From the NCBI RefSeq assembly GCF_014697355.1, contig NZ_JACJRQ010000001.1:310001-374000 (forward strand): a stretch of 64,000 bases of DNA. The letters run 5' to 3'. Each line of letters starts with the position of its first letter. Positions within the stretch are counted from its first letter, which is position 1. Positions 28,121-36,134 of the stretch are shown here, piece after piece. The notes under the pieces were generated by a model. It was not told the origin of the DNA and did no database searches. It saw nothing but the letters and a program-made list of their open reading frames with translations. Both the position numbers and the translations under genes were made by a program. The DNA is from Nostoc calcicola FACHB-3891 (GTDB lineage: Bacteria; Cyanobacteriota; Cyanobacteriia; Cyanobacteriales; Nostocaceae).

Positions 28121-30199
28121 ATGATCTGCTGCTTAAATCCCGATTGCCCAAACCCCCTGAATCCCAATGGAAAGAAGTTTTGCCAAAGTTGTGGCACCCC
28201 CTTGGTGTCGCTTTTGAGAAATCGCTTCCGTGTTATCCGAGTCCTTTCAGATGAGGGGGGATTTGGCAGAACTTATCTATCAGAAGACATAGATAAACTC
28301 AATGAACGCTGTGTTGTCAAGCAATTAGCTCCAAAATTCCAAGGAACTTGGTCGCAAAAAAAGGCGATGGAGTTGTTTGCCCAAGAAGCACAGCGACTAC
28401 AAGAACTCGGAGAACATCCGCAAATTCCGACTTTGTTGGCTTACTTTGAGCAAGATGGCTGCTTGTATTTAGTGCAGCAGTTTATCAATGGGGAAAATTT
28501 GTTAAAGGAGTTGCAACAGCGCAAGAAGGGGTATACTGCTAGGGAAATTCAAGCTATTTTGCTGGATTTATTGCCTGTACTCAAGTTTATCCACGATCGC
28601 AATGTCATTCATCGAGATCTCAAGCCAGAAAATATTATCCGGCATAAAAGCGATGGACGATTAAGCTTGATTGATTTTGGCTCCTCAAAGCAATTCACAG
28701 CCAAAGTTCAAAATAAATCTGGCACATCCATTGGTTCGCATGGTTATTCTCCCCTAGAACAAATTAGAGATGGCAAAGCTTTCGCTGCGAGTGATTTGTT
28801 CGGTTTAGGGGCTACCTGCTTTCACCTGTTAACGGGAACTTCTCCCTTTCAATTGTGGATGGAATGTGGGTATGCCTGGGTGAGTAATTGGCGGCAATAT
28901 TTACGGACTCCATTAAATGCTGAATTGGATTTGGTAATCGACAAACTTTTGAAAAAAGACATCCAACAACGTTACCAGTCAGTTGATGAAGTCCTCAGAG
29001 ACTTGGTGCAAAAACAACCACTGGCATTGCCACCAGCCGGCAAATCAAGTGGTACAATCCCGGTAACTAAAGCATCACATTTACCAAAAAGTTATAGCTT
29101 ACTGAGAATTTTAATCTTGGTAAGTGCTTTTATTATGTTGTTTGGATTCGGCGAATCTTGGTATAAACATTTCCGCCAGATTCAAACTAGTTTGTCTTCT
29201 CGGCTAATTCAGAATAATCCGAGCAAAAATAACCCGCTTCTCGGTCAACCGCCAACAATTACCTTGGGCAAAGTTTCCTTAGTTAACTCCTTCCAAGGAC
29301 ACGAAAACTCAGTTTTATCCGTTGCCATTAGCCCCGATGGCAAAACCATCGTCAGCAGTGGCGACGATGCCTACGGCGGGCTACGCCTACGCAAAATTAA
29401 ACTTTGGAATCTAGCAACAGGAAAACAAATTTCTTCACTCAACACCTATTCTGGGCAAGTGAATGTCGTAGTTATTAGCCCAGATGGCAAAACTTTGGTG
29501 AGTGGTAATGATGACAGCACCATCAAAATCTGGAATCTGGTAACAGGAAGGCAAATTCGCACTCTTACAGGGCATTCCGACTCAGTTCATACCCTAGCCA
29601 TTAGTGCTGATAGCCAGACCCTAATTAGCGGTAGTGATGACAACACCATCAAAATCTGGGATTTAGCAACTGGAGAGCAAATTAAGACACTGAGAGGGCA
29701 TACATTTTGGGTGCGATCGGTAGCCATCAGCCCTAATGGCGTGATTCTTGCCAGTGGCAGTTTTGACAAGACCATCAAAATCTGGAATCTGGCAAAAGGA
29801 TACTCCATCCGCACACTAGCGGGAAATTCTCAAACAGTAACCAACGTCGCCATTAGCCCAGATGGTAAAACTTTAGCCACTGCTAGCCGCGATGTCTACG
29901 ACGGGCTACGCCTACGCACCATCAAACTTTGGAATATCACCACCGGAAAAGAAATTCGCACACTGGTGGGGCATGATAACACAGTCACAACCCTAGCCTT
30001 CAGTGCCGATGGTCGAATTCTTGCTAGTGGTAGCCGCGATCGCACCATTAAACTCTGGAATATCGCCACAGGAGAAGAAATTCTCACATTGGCTGCCCAC
30101 ACCAACACTGTCACATCTGTTACCTTCAGCCCTGATAGCAAAACCCTTGTCAGCGGTAGCGATGACAATACTATTAAGATTTGGCGGTTGGTTGAGTGA
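28121..30199 (+). CDS. Ser/Thr kinase with zinc ribbon, TM and seven-blade WD40 propeller
   Basis: A 692-residue protein. It starts MICCLNPDCPNPLNPNG, a four-Cys ribbon (CCLNPDCP...FCQSCG). The kinase domain follows (about 45-310) with DEGGFG loop, CVVKQL, HRDLKPEN and DFGSSK. A TM segment (RILILVSAFIMLFGF) lies near residue 335. Seven WD40 repeats (about 395-692) form a full propeller, each ending IK(L/I)WN. Blades 1 and 5 carry an extra DAYGGLRLR or DVYDGLRLR loop from an in-frame 27-bp dispersed repeat. The start at 28121 is set by the paralogue at 45198, which begins MLCCVNPDCQNPLNP. The kinase is likely anchored with the propeller outside or inside; topology is unknown. Confidence 0.9.
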   Translation: MICCLNPDCPNPLNPNGKKFCQSCGTPLVSLLRNRFRVIRVLSDEGGFGRTYLSEDIDKLNERCVVKQLAPKFQGTWSQKKAMELFAQEAQRLQELGEHPQIPTLLAYFEQDGCLYLVQQFINGENLLKELQQRKKGYTAREIQAILLDLLPVLKFIHDRNVIHRDLKPENIIRHKSDGRLSLIDFGSSKQFTAKVQNKSGTSIGSHGYSPLEQIRDGKAFAASDLFGLGATCFHLLTGTSPFQLWMECGYAWVSNWRQYLRTPLNAELDLVIDKLLKKDIQQRYQSVDEVLRDLVQKQPLALPPAGKSSGTIPVTKASHLPKSYSLLRILILVSAFIMLFGFGESWYKHFRQIQTSLSSRLIQNNPSKNNPLLGQPPTITLGKVSLVNSFQGHENSVLSVAISPDGKTIVSSGDDAYGGLRLRKIKLWNLATGKQISSLNTYSGQVNVVVISPDGKTLVSGNDDSTIKIWNLVTGRQIRTLTGHSDSVHTLAISADSQTLISGSDDNTIKIWDLATGEQIKTLRGHTFWVRSVAISPNGVILASGSFDKTIKIWNLAKGYSIRTLAGNSQTVTNVAISPDGKTLATASRDVYDGLRLRTIKLWNITTGKEIRTLVGHDNTVTTLAFSADGRILASGSRDRTIKLWNIATGEEILTLAAHTNTVTSVTFSPDSKTLVSGSDDNTIKIWRLVE

Positions 30200-30200
30200 A

Positions 30201-30238
30201 GGGGGATGAGGGGGATGAGGGGGATGAGGGGGATGGGG
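30201..30238. repeat. GATGAGGGGG tandem array
   Basis: About four 10-bp units of GATGAGGGGG directly after the kinase-WD40 stop. Similar G-rich runs occur at 53210-53235. Low-complexity repeat, no gene. Confidence 0.75.
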
Positions 30239-30246
30239 GAGAGTTA

Positions 30247-30367
30247 GGGACTTCCAAGGAAAAAAATATTCCATCCCTGCTGGACGCTTTGCGAACGTAG
30301 GGTAGCACAGCTGTGCTACCCGAAAAATGTAGAAATAATTTGGGATAATTTATTTTCTGGAAGTCCC
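30247..30367. mobile_element. MITE-like element with GGGACTTCCA ends, copy 1
   Basis: A 121-bp element with 10-bp perfect terminal inverted repeats GGGACTTCCA/TGGAAGTCCC. It holds a 20-bp perfect palindrome GGTAGCACAGCTGTGCTACC at 30301-30320. Its right two-thirds are almost identical to 63668-63767. A 16-bp extra block (TGGACGCTTTGCGAAC) distinguishes it from copy 2. Confidence 0.8.
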
Positions 30368-30385
30368 TTAGAGCAATTTGCAGTT

Positions 30386-30411
30386 TACGGTAGCACAGCT
30401 GTGCTACCGTA
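30386..30411. repeat. 26-bp perfect palindrome
   Basis: A perfect palindrome built around GGTAGCACAGCTGTGCTACC, extended to 26 bp by TAC/GTA. The same 20-bp core occurs at 30301, 62995 and 63701. Confidence 0.8.
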
Positions 30412-30484
30412 CAATAGTTTAATTTTCAAAGGGTGTATTCCATTCAATTGAAAACCGCTGTAGAATTTGATTCGTCCATTTCAG

Positions 30485-30547
30485 ATACTCATTAATCCAC
30501 CTCAAATACTCATTAATCCACCTCAAATACTCATTAATCCACCTCAA
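30485..30547. repeat. three tandem 21-bp repeats
   Basis: Three identical 21-bp units (ATACTCATTAATCCACCTCAA) upstream of the kinase at 30610. 21 bp is two DNA turns, so it could be a regulator-binding array for the two-component pair; alternatively a simple tandem expansion. Confidence 0.8.
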
Positions 30548-30609
30548 ACCACTCCCTATCCCCCCATCTCCCCATCTCCCCACTCCTCACTCCTCACCGA
30601 TCGCATTGA

Positions 30610-32142
30610 ATGAAACTACCAAAGCTGTTTTTCACTTGGCAGCAATTATTTGGAGAAGCACGTACCCGAATTTTGTTCTGGTATTTGCTGATTTTGGCGA
30701 TCGCATTTCTCATTGCTATTCCGGCTTTTCGCTATCATCTCTACCAGCGCATTGATGAACGCGTTCGTCAAGATATGTTGGAAGATATGGCGGCTTTTAA
30801 TGGGTTGATTAAAGGTGAAACCTTCGCTCCAGATGAGGATCTGAGTGAGGATGACCCAGAAAATATAGCGATCGGACCAGAACAATTAAAATGGTTGCTC
30901 GACGGCAAAAAACAAATTGCTCCTCCAGCTTCCAAAGAAGATTTAATTAAGCTTTTCAGAGCTTATCTGTTATATCGATTACCAGAGGATGACTCTTACT
31001 TCATCACCTTTGTTGATGGTAAATTTTATAAATCTAGTCCGAGAGCGCGTCCTAAACCGCTTGCCAAGGAATCACCACTGATGCAGCGGTGGGCAAAACA
31101 AACCAAACCAGAGCAGGGAGAAAAAGAATTTTCTGACCCGGATGTTAGTAAGATTCTTTACATGGTGGAACCCATTAAAATTAATGGACAAATCCACGGT
31201 GTTTTTGTGGTTGCCCATAATACAACTGGTCAGCGGGGAGAGACTTTAGAAGCAGTTTCCGTAATTATTGAAGTTTCTAGTTTAGTGTTTGTGGTGTCGT
31301 TAATTCTGGCTTGGTTTGCGGCGGGAGGGGTGCTAGCTCCTCTACGAACAATTACCAGCACCGCCCACGCAATTAGTGAGTCAGATTTAACTCAGCGTTT
31401 ACCTGTACAAGGTAAGGGAGAACTGGCAAAACTAGCAACAACATTCAACGAAATGATGGACAGACTAGAGTCAGCTTTTGCCACCCAGCGGGAATTTGTC
31501 AACGATGCTGGGCATGAAATTCGGACTCCCATTACCATCATCCGCGGACATCTCGAACTGATGGGAAATGACCCCCAAGAGCAACAAGAAACCTTGGCAC
31601 TGGTGATGGGAGAACTAGACCGGATGAGCCGTCTAGTGGATGATATGATTTTGTTGGCAAAGGCAGAACGCTTAGATTTTTTGCAGTTGGCAACGGTGAA
31701 TGTGGCAGAGTTGACCCAAGAGTTATTTGTCAAAGCTCAGGCATTAGGAGAGCGTGACTGGCAAATAGATGCCGTGGCCAAAGGTCAAATTATAGTCGAT
31801 CGCCAAAGAATTACTGAGGCGATCATGAATTTAGCGCAAAATGCGACTCAGCACACGATAAAGAGTGATACTATTTCCATAGGTTCTGCGATCGCCAAAG
31901 GAAAAGTACGTTTCTGGGTACGCGATACAGGCGAAGGCATTCCCCTTGTAGATCACAAACGAATTTTTGAACGTTTTGCTCGGATTTCTAAAAGTCGTCG
32001 TCGTTCTGAGGGCGCTGGATTGGGGCTGTCAATTGTGCGAGCGATCGCTGAGGCACACGACGGACAAGTATTGCTGCGGAGTCAGCTAGGAAAAGGTTCG
32101 ATGTTTACCATCGTTTTACCCCTCGATCCTCTGAAAATATAA
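30610..32142 (+). CDS. HAMP-containing sensor histidine kinase
   Basis: A 510-residue membrane kinase. TM1 is at about 20-42 (ILFWYLLILAIAFLIAIPAF), the periplasmic sensor at 43-215, and TM2 at about 218-245 (VIIEVSSLVFVVSLILAW). HAMP (about 245-300: GGVLAPLRTITSTAHAISES, GELAKLATTFNEMMDRLE) is followed by HisKA with FVNDAGHEIRTPITII (phospho-His) and HATPase_c with IMNLAQNATQHT, DTGEGIPLV and GAGLGLSIV. The N-box retains Asn. It forms an operon with the regulator at 32273 after a 130-bp spacer made of dispersed repeats. Stimulus is unknown. Confidence 0.92.
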   Translation: MKLPKLFFTWQQLFGEARTRILFWYLLILAIAFLIAIPAFRYHLYQRIDERVRQDMLEDMAAFNGLIKGETFAPDEDLSEDDPENIAIGPEQLKWLLDGKKQIAPPASKEDLIKLFRAYLLYRLPEDDSYFITFVDGKFYKSSPRARPKPLAKESPLMQRWAKQTKPEQGEKEFSDPDVSKILYMVEPIKINGQIHGVFVVAHNTTGQRGETLEAVSVIIEVSSLVFVVSLILAWFAAGGVLAPLRTITSTAHAISESDLTQRLPVQGKGELAKLATTFNEMMDRLESAFATQREFVNDAGHEIRTPITIIRGHLELMGNDPQEQQETLALVMGELDRMSRLVDDMILLAKAERLDFLQLATVNVAELTQELFVKAQALGERDWQIDAVAKGQIIVDRQRITEAIMNLAQNATQHTIKSDTISIGSAIAKGKVRFWVRDTGEGIPLVDHKRIFERFARISKSRRRSEGAGLGLSIVRAIAEAHDGQVLLRSQLGKGSMFTIVLPLDPLKI

Positions 32143-32272
32143 AATCAGAATTCAGAATTCAGAATTCAGGAGTCAGAAGTCAGAATTCAGAAGTCAGAAG
32201 TCAGAACTCCCTCATCTCCCTCATCTCCCTCATCTCCCTCATCTCCCCAGTTCCCAGTCCCCAATCCCCACT

Positions 32273-32941
32273 ATGCCTCACATTCTCATCGCTGAAGATG
32301 AACCGCGGATTGCTTCATTTATTGAAAAAGGATTGCGATCGCAAGGATTTACAACCACAACAGTTGCCGATGGACTGTATGTGGTGGATGTTGTACACAG
32401 TGGGGCTTTTGATTTACTAATTTTGGATCTGGGATTGCCAGGAAAAGATGGATTTCAGGTATTGGAAGAACTGCGCGGACAGGGAGAAGATTTGCCTGTA
32501 GTTATTCTCTCGGCTCGGAGTGACATTCATGATAAAGTCGCAGGGTTAGAAGGAGGTGCAGATGATTATGTCACCAAACCTTTTCGATTTGAAGAACTTC
32601 TGGCACGGGTAAAGTTGCGTTTGCGAACTGCTAAACCGGTGAGAGATGCCCAAGAGTTTATGCTCACAGCGGGTAATGTGGTACTTGATTTGCGGACTCG
32701 ACAAGTGAAAGTAGGCGATCGCTTTGTAGAATTACCTGCTCGTGAATTTACAATGGCAGAAATGTTTTGCCGTCATCCCGGACAAGTTATTAGTCGAGAA
32801 CAACTCTTAGATTACGTTTGGGGTTATGACTATAATCCAGGTTCTAATATTGTCGATGTCTATGTTGGTTACCTCCGCAAGAAACTAGGCAGCGATATCA
32901 TTGAAACAGTTAGAGGGATGGGTTATCGCTTGCGGATATAA
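32273..32941 (+). CDS. OmpR-family response regulator
   Basis: A 222-residue regulator, partner of the kinase ending 130 bp upstream. The receiver shows IAEDEP, phospho-Asp in LLILDLGLPGKDG, Ser in ILSARSD and Lys in DYVTKPF. The winged helix starts about residue 125 and ends IETVRGMGYRLRI. Length is standard. Spacer 32143-32272 holds CAGAATT and CTCCCTCAT tandem repeats, so kinase and regulator might be transcribed separately. Confidence 0.93.
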   Translation: MPHILIAEDEPRIASFIEKGLRSQGFTTTTVADGLYVVDVVHSGAFDLLILDLGLPGKDGFQVLEELRGQGEDLPVVILSARSDIHDKVAGLEGGADDYVTKPFRFEELLARVKLRLRTAKPVRDAQEFMLTAGNVVLDLRTRQVKVGDRFVELPAREFTMAEMFCRHPGQVISREQLLDYVWGYDYNPGSNIVDVYVGYLRKKLGSDIIETVRGMGYRLRI

Positions 32942-33313
32942 TACGAAGAATTCAGAATTTCGTAATCTTTATAGTAGGGGATTCGATTAAGTTAATATTA
33001 AAGTGCCATGCCTACAGAAATATTTCAAAATAAGCTGGATTTTGATGTCATAAAAGTATTTTTTCAAAAATAAAATCGGATAACTAAGATTCTTATTTCT
33101 AAACCTACAGATAGACAATTATGCGTTGAGAGGAAAGACCAAATATGAATTATTTGAAAAACCACATCTGTCGTAGGGGCACAGCAATGCTGTGCCCCTA
33201 CAGCGCAGGTCTATCTACCATCAAAGAATGATTAATAAAAGCCTAAAACGACCTCTGCATGATAAATGGATACGATGATTAACTCAAGTTGCTAGTAATA
33301 GTTGTGGATGGTT
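32942..33313. other. intergenic with dispersed palindrome
   Basis: No gene seen. 33173-33201 is a perfect 14+1+14 palindrome (GTAGGGGCACAGCA arms). With its flank (33156-33201) it is repeated in inverted orientation at 39073-39118. The rest is AT-rich. Confidence 0.6.
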
Positions 33314-33484
33314 GGAGAATTTCGTAGACAGAGACAGACGCTACCCATTATTATCATCACAGCCCGTAAAGAGGATCGTAAAGGAGCGATCGCGTTTAAT
33401 AATGGGGCAAATGAGTAGATCGCCAAGCTATTTCGCTTCAGTGATTTGGTGGAACGGATTCAAACCCATTTAAGTCGTGATTGA
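33314..33484 (+). pseudogene. C-terminal fragment of a response-regulator receiver domain
   Basis: Reading 57 codons from 33314 gives GEFRRQRQTLPIIIITARKED, then FNNGANE, an in-frame TAG, and IAKLFRFSDLVERIQTHLSRD ending at 33484. PIIIITARKED and KxFRFSDLVERI are the conserved second half of a receiver (the Thr/Ser and Lys switch positions; Lys-Pro has become Lys-Leu). No start codon or first half with the phospho-Asp is visible upstream. It ends 2 bp before the ATG of the truncated kinase at 33487, so it was probably the regulator of that operon. Confidence 0.75.
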
Positions 33485-33486
33485 GT

Positions 33487-34590
33487 ATGAAACAGCACAA
33501 GAACTTCGATAAACTGGCTTGTGGGTGGTCAAGTAGTCGCGTCCAACCATCAAACAACTCTGGGTATTGGTTCAGTCATCTGAAAGTTGGTCAAAAAATA
33601 GGTGTTGGATATGCACTGCTTGTAAGCATCGCTGTGCTGGGAACTACTATGGGTTTTTTGATTGCAGATCGTTACAAGCAGAAGGCGCACAAACGAGAGG
33701 AAGCAGCATTTGAAGAATTATATCAGGCATCTCAATTGAAAACGAGTGTGTTTTATGTACGCACCACTCAACATCAATTGATTCTCTACATGGATAGACC
33801 AAAACTATGGAAAAAAAATTATACTCAATTATTGGAGTATGTTGCCCAAGCCCGACAACTTTGGTCTGAATTAACGGCGAATTACAGCATTCAGAAGCCT
33901 ACTAAATATGATGCTATAAATGAGCAAAAAGCATTCTACCTTTTGTTGCAGAACTATAAAGGTTTTAGTGCTTATTTACAGCGAACCGAAGCTTTTTTTC
34001 AGGATAATAATCCCAATAAATTATCACCAGATGAAATTAAGATAGCCCAAGCTCAACTATTCAATTTCATGCATGGTTCTCCAGTGTTTTTGATGGATGA
34101 CTTTCTTGATGACATCACAAACCTTGTGGAAGTTACAGGCAAAGAGTATGAGCAAGCAAAACAGGAACTACAAACGGCGGAAAAATTACGCTTATATATT
34201 ATCATCGGTAGTTTGTCACTATCAATTGCGATCGCCACATTACTAGCAATTTACACCAGTCGCGCCATTGCCCGTCCTATTCAAGCAGTTACCCATATTG
34301 CCCAACAGGTTACCGAAGAATCTAACTTCGATTTACAAGCACCCGTCACAACTAATGATGAAGTTGGCATCTTAGCGACTTCTCTCAATCGTCTTATCCA
34401 GGAAGTTCAGCAACTCATCAAAGCCCAAAAGGATGCTAACGAACAGCTAGAAGTATACAGCCAGGTGCTAGAAAAGAAGGTACGCGAACGGACGCAGGAG
34501 TTAGATGAGAAGAATCGCTGTTTAGAATTGGCGTTAGAAGAATTACGTTCCACCCAAGCAAATCTCGTGCAAAATGAGTGCGGGGAGTAG
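33487..34590 (+). CDS. truncated sensor histidine kinase lacking the catalytic half
   Basis: A 367-residue membrane protein. TM1 is at about 37-60 (GVGYALLVSIAVLGTTMGFL), a periplasmic helical sensor at 61-240 and TM2 at about 243-262 (LYIIIGSLSLSIAIATLLAIY). HAMP (ARPIQAVTHIAQQVTEES, NDEVGILATSLNRLI) and a coiled coil follow, ending TQANLVQNECGE. In related cyanobacterial kinases that coiled coil runs into EKMSSLGQLVAGIAHEINNP. HisKA and HATPase_c are missing here. The frame stops within the flank of a MITE whose 10-bp target duplication starts at the stop. It is a decaying gene or a kinase-dead membrane sensor. Its start is the ATG at 33487, two codons after a TTG. Confidence 0.8.
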   Translation: MKQHKNFDKLACGWSSSRVQPSNNSGYWFSHLKVGQKIGVGYALLVSIAVLGTTMGFLIADRYKQKAHKREEAAFEELYQASQLKTSVFYVRTTQHQLILYMDRPKLWKKNYTQLLEYVAQARQLWSELTANYSIQKPTKYDAINEQKAFYLLLQNYKGFSAYLQRTEAFFQDNNPNKLSPDEIKIAQAQLFNFMHGSPVFLMDDFLDDITNLVEVTGKEYEQAKQELQTAEKLRLYIIIGSLSLSIAIATLLAIYTSRAIARPIQAVTHIAQQVTEESNFDLQAPVTTNDEVGILATSLNRLIQEVQQLIKAQKDANEQLEVYSQVLEKKVRERTQELDEKNRCLELALEELRSTQANLVQNECGE

Positions 34591-34599
34591 GAGGAATAC

Positions 34600-34724
34600 C
34601 AATACTGCTCGGTTAAGCATTTTTAACTCGGAATTGGGTTTGGGGAAAAGGTTAAAGGGTAAAGGTTAAAGGTTTTTTCTTTCCCCTTTCCCCTTCCCCT
34701 TTTCCCCTTAACCGACAAGTATTG
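34600..34724. mobile_element. MITE with 18-bp TIRs and 10-bp target duplication, CAATACT family, copy 2
   Basis: A 125-bp non-coding element. Left end CAATACTGCTCGGTTAAG (34600-34617), right end CTTAACCGACAAGTATTG (34707-34724), complementary at 16 of 18 positions. The 10-bp direct repeat GGAGGAATAC flanks it exactly (34590-34599 and 34725-34734), the mark of transposition. The interior matches the reverse complement of 16648-16778. The kinase stop codon falls at the left flank. Confidence 0.88.
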
Positions 34725-34736
34725 GGAGGAATACGC

Positions 34737-34775
34737 TTGTTACAAAAAACTAGGGAATTTGGGCGATCGCATTTT
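34737..34775. repeat. direct repeat left of the CRISPR locus
   Basis: A 39-bp sequence starting TTGTTACAAAAAACTAGG and including a HIP1 octamer, matched (about 35 of 39) at 35741-35779 in the same orientation. The two copies bracket the CRISPR array and its leader. Confidence 0.7.
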
Positions 34776-34866
34776 CAGACTAAGTTAGGAGAGCGATCGC
34801 ATGAGTGGCAATGGTTGCAAAATTGCGATCGCCTAACTTCATTTAAGTAAGTATTGCCCTATCAAA

Positions 34867-34901
34867 TTTTCCATCCCCGTGAGGGGAAAGAGATTTAAAA
34901 C
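34867..34901 (-). repeat. divergent CRISPR-like repeat at the distal end
   Basis: A 35-bp sequence TTTCCATCCCCGTGAGGGG plus AAGAGATTTAAAAC. It shares the TTTCCATCCCC-loop-GGGG hairpin with the array's repeats, but differs in the loop and the second half. It is separated from the first array repeat by 39 bp, a spacer length. It is either a degenerate terminal repeat or a remnant of a second array type. Confidence 0.6.
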
Positions 34902-34940
34902 TAAGAGATTTTCGCTAATCATTGCGAAAGTTTCAGCATT

Positions 34941-35484
34941 GTTTCCATACCGTTTCGGGGCAATGCGATCGGAAAGTAAATGCTGCTTTGCCGACAAACG
35001 CTAAAGCTCAAGAAGTTTCCATCCCCTTTCGGGGCGATGCGATCGTAAAGTGTTCAATAGTTTAGAAATTTTGGATGAAAGGATAATGACGTTTCCATCC
35101 CCTTTCGGGGCGATGTGATCGTAAAGCCGACAGTTTGCTATACCCATTGCAGAAGGACAACAAGTTTCCATCCCCTTTCGGGGCGATGCGATCGTAAAGC
35201 TTCAAAGAGATGGTGAACTTGCCTCAAAAGAGCGTTTCCATCCCCTTTCGGGGCGATGTGATCGTAAAGCTTCAAAGAGATGGTGAACTTGCCTCAAAAG
35301 AGCGTTTCCATCCCCTTTCGGGGCGATGTGATCGTAAAGTTTTGCGAACATAAATGAAGTCGGCATGGCTTTTATCGTTTCCATCCCCTTTCGGGGCGAT
35401 GTGATCGTAAAGCCTGGACACATGCTGTTTGAATTGTGTAATCATGAAGTTTCCATCCCCTTTCGGGGCGATGTGATCGTAAAG
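34941..35484 (-). CRISPR. CRISPR array, eight 36-bp repeats, seven spacers
   Basis: Repeats (+ strand) begin GTTTCCATCCCCTTTCGGGG and end GATCGTAAAG, at 34941 (degenerate), 35015, 35091, 35164, 35234, 35304, 35377 and 35449. Spacers are 34-40 bp. The C/T polymorphism within the repeat (GATGCGATC or GATGTGATC) varies. Spacers 4 and 5 (35200-35233, 35270-35303) are identical. Read on the minus strand the repeat ends GATGGAAAC, the usual 3' handle, and forms a CCCC-GAAA-GGGG hairpin. The degenerate repeat at the left is then the distal end and the leader is on the right. No cas genes lie in the window. Confidence 0.96.
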
Positions 35485-35740
35485 AGTTCACTTTTGGAAG
35501 CCTTGCCAGGAGCGGGTTTGAGACCCCCTAATCGACACCACTTTTTTTAGTGTCAATAACTCCCAAAATATTGTCAATAACCGATGCATTTTACAGCTTG
35601 AAAGCCTTGCTGTGTAAGCAATCGACACCAGTCAACGAAGTTATTAGGTTTTCAAGGTTCGGGCGAGTGGTGTCGATGAACGACATACGTTGTTTCCAAA
35701 CTAAAACTTTTTCGCCTTTTTTGTCAAATCTATTACACAA
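35485..35740 (-). promoter_or_regulatory. putative CRISPR leader
   Basis: AT-rich sequence next to the leader-proximal repeat (35449), with T-runs at 35544-35550 and CGACACCA motifs at 35533 and 35620, inverted as TGGTGTCG near 35668. Its side relative to the degenerate repeat and repeat orientation supports a leader. Exact promoter not identified. Confidence 0.5.
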
Positions 35741-35779
35741 TTGTTACAAAATACTAGAAAATTTGGGCGATCGCATTTC
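35741..35779. repeat. direct repeat right of the CRISPR locus
   Basis: Second copy of the 39-bp sequence at 34737-34775, same orientation, beginning TTGTTACAAAATACTAG. Confidence 0.7.
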
Positions 35780-35839
35780 CACGCCCAGAATTTACCTATA
35801 CTGCCACTAGTCACATCTTGCACCTAGCCCTAGCGATTA

Positions 35840-35940
35840 GAAATCGCGGCTATACAAACTCTCGTCCGCCTGGGCGGACTAACGGCAAATCAAGGTTTTT
35901 AAGCCGCGTAGGCGGGTTTTGCCTGTGTAGCCGCGACTTC
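35840..35940. mobile_element. MITE-like palindromic element
   Basis: A 101-bp element. Ends GAAATCGCGGCTATACAAAC and GCCTGTGTAGCCGCGACTTC are imperfect inverted repeats. A perfect inner hairpin GTCCGCC-TG-GGCGGAC lies at 35864-35879. This shape matches dispersed elements frequent in Nostoc genomes. No coding capacity. Confidence 0.7.
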
Positions 35941-36134
35941 CAGTGCAAGAGTGCAAGATATGAGACTACGCAATCGCAATTGAAGAAGAATGCAGAAGTC
36001 AGAATTTTTCTTCAATTTTGACAAAGAATGATGAGAATTTTCTCATAGAAGTTTCATAAAAGACTCATATAACCTTGGGAAGGTACTTAATGAGTACGGC
36101 AACCATTCACTGAATAACTTAGGGACATTTAACC

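Noticed and set aside
27940-28254. 104-residue frame overlapping the start of the kinase-WD40 gene
   Set aside because: It overlaps the zinc-ribbon start in another frame, has no domain, and the kinase frame is supported by its paralogue.
34941-35484. cas genes next to the array
   Set aside because: Neighbours are a truncated sensor kinase, MITEs and glycosyltransferases; none resembles Cas proteins.
35365-35550. Frames across the CRISPR repeats (for example VSIPFRGDVIVK)
   Set aside because: The peptide is only translation of the repeat; the array explains the periodicity.
35550-35810. 86-residue frame right of the CRISPR array
   Set aside because: It lies in the AT-rich leader and overlaps the direct repeat; likely non-coding.
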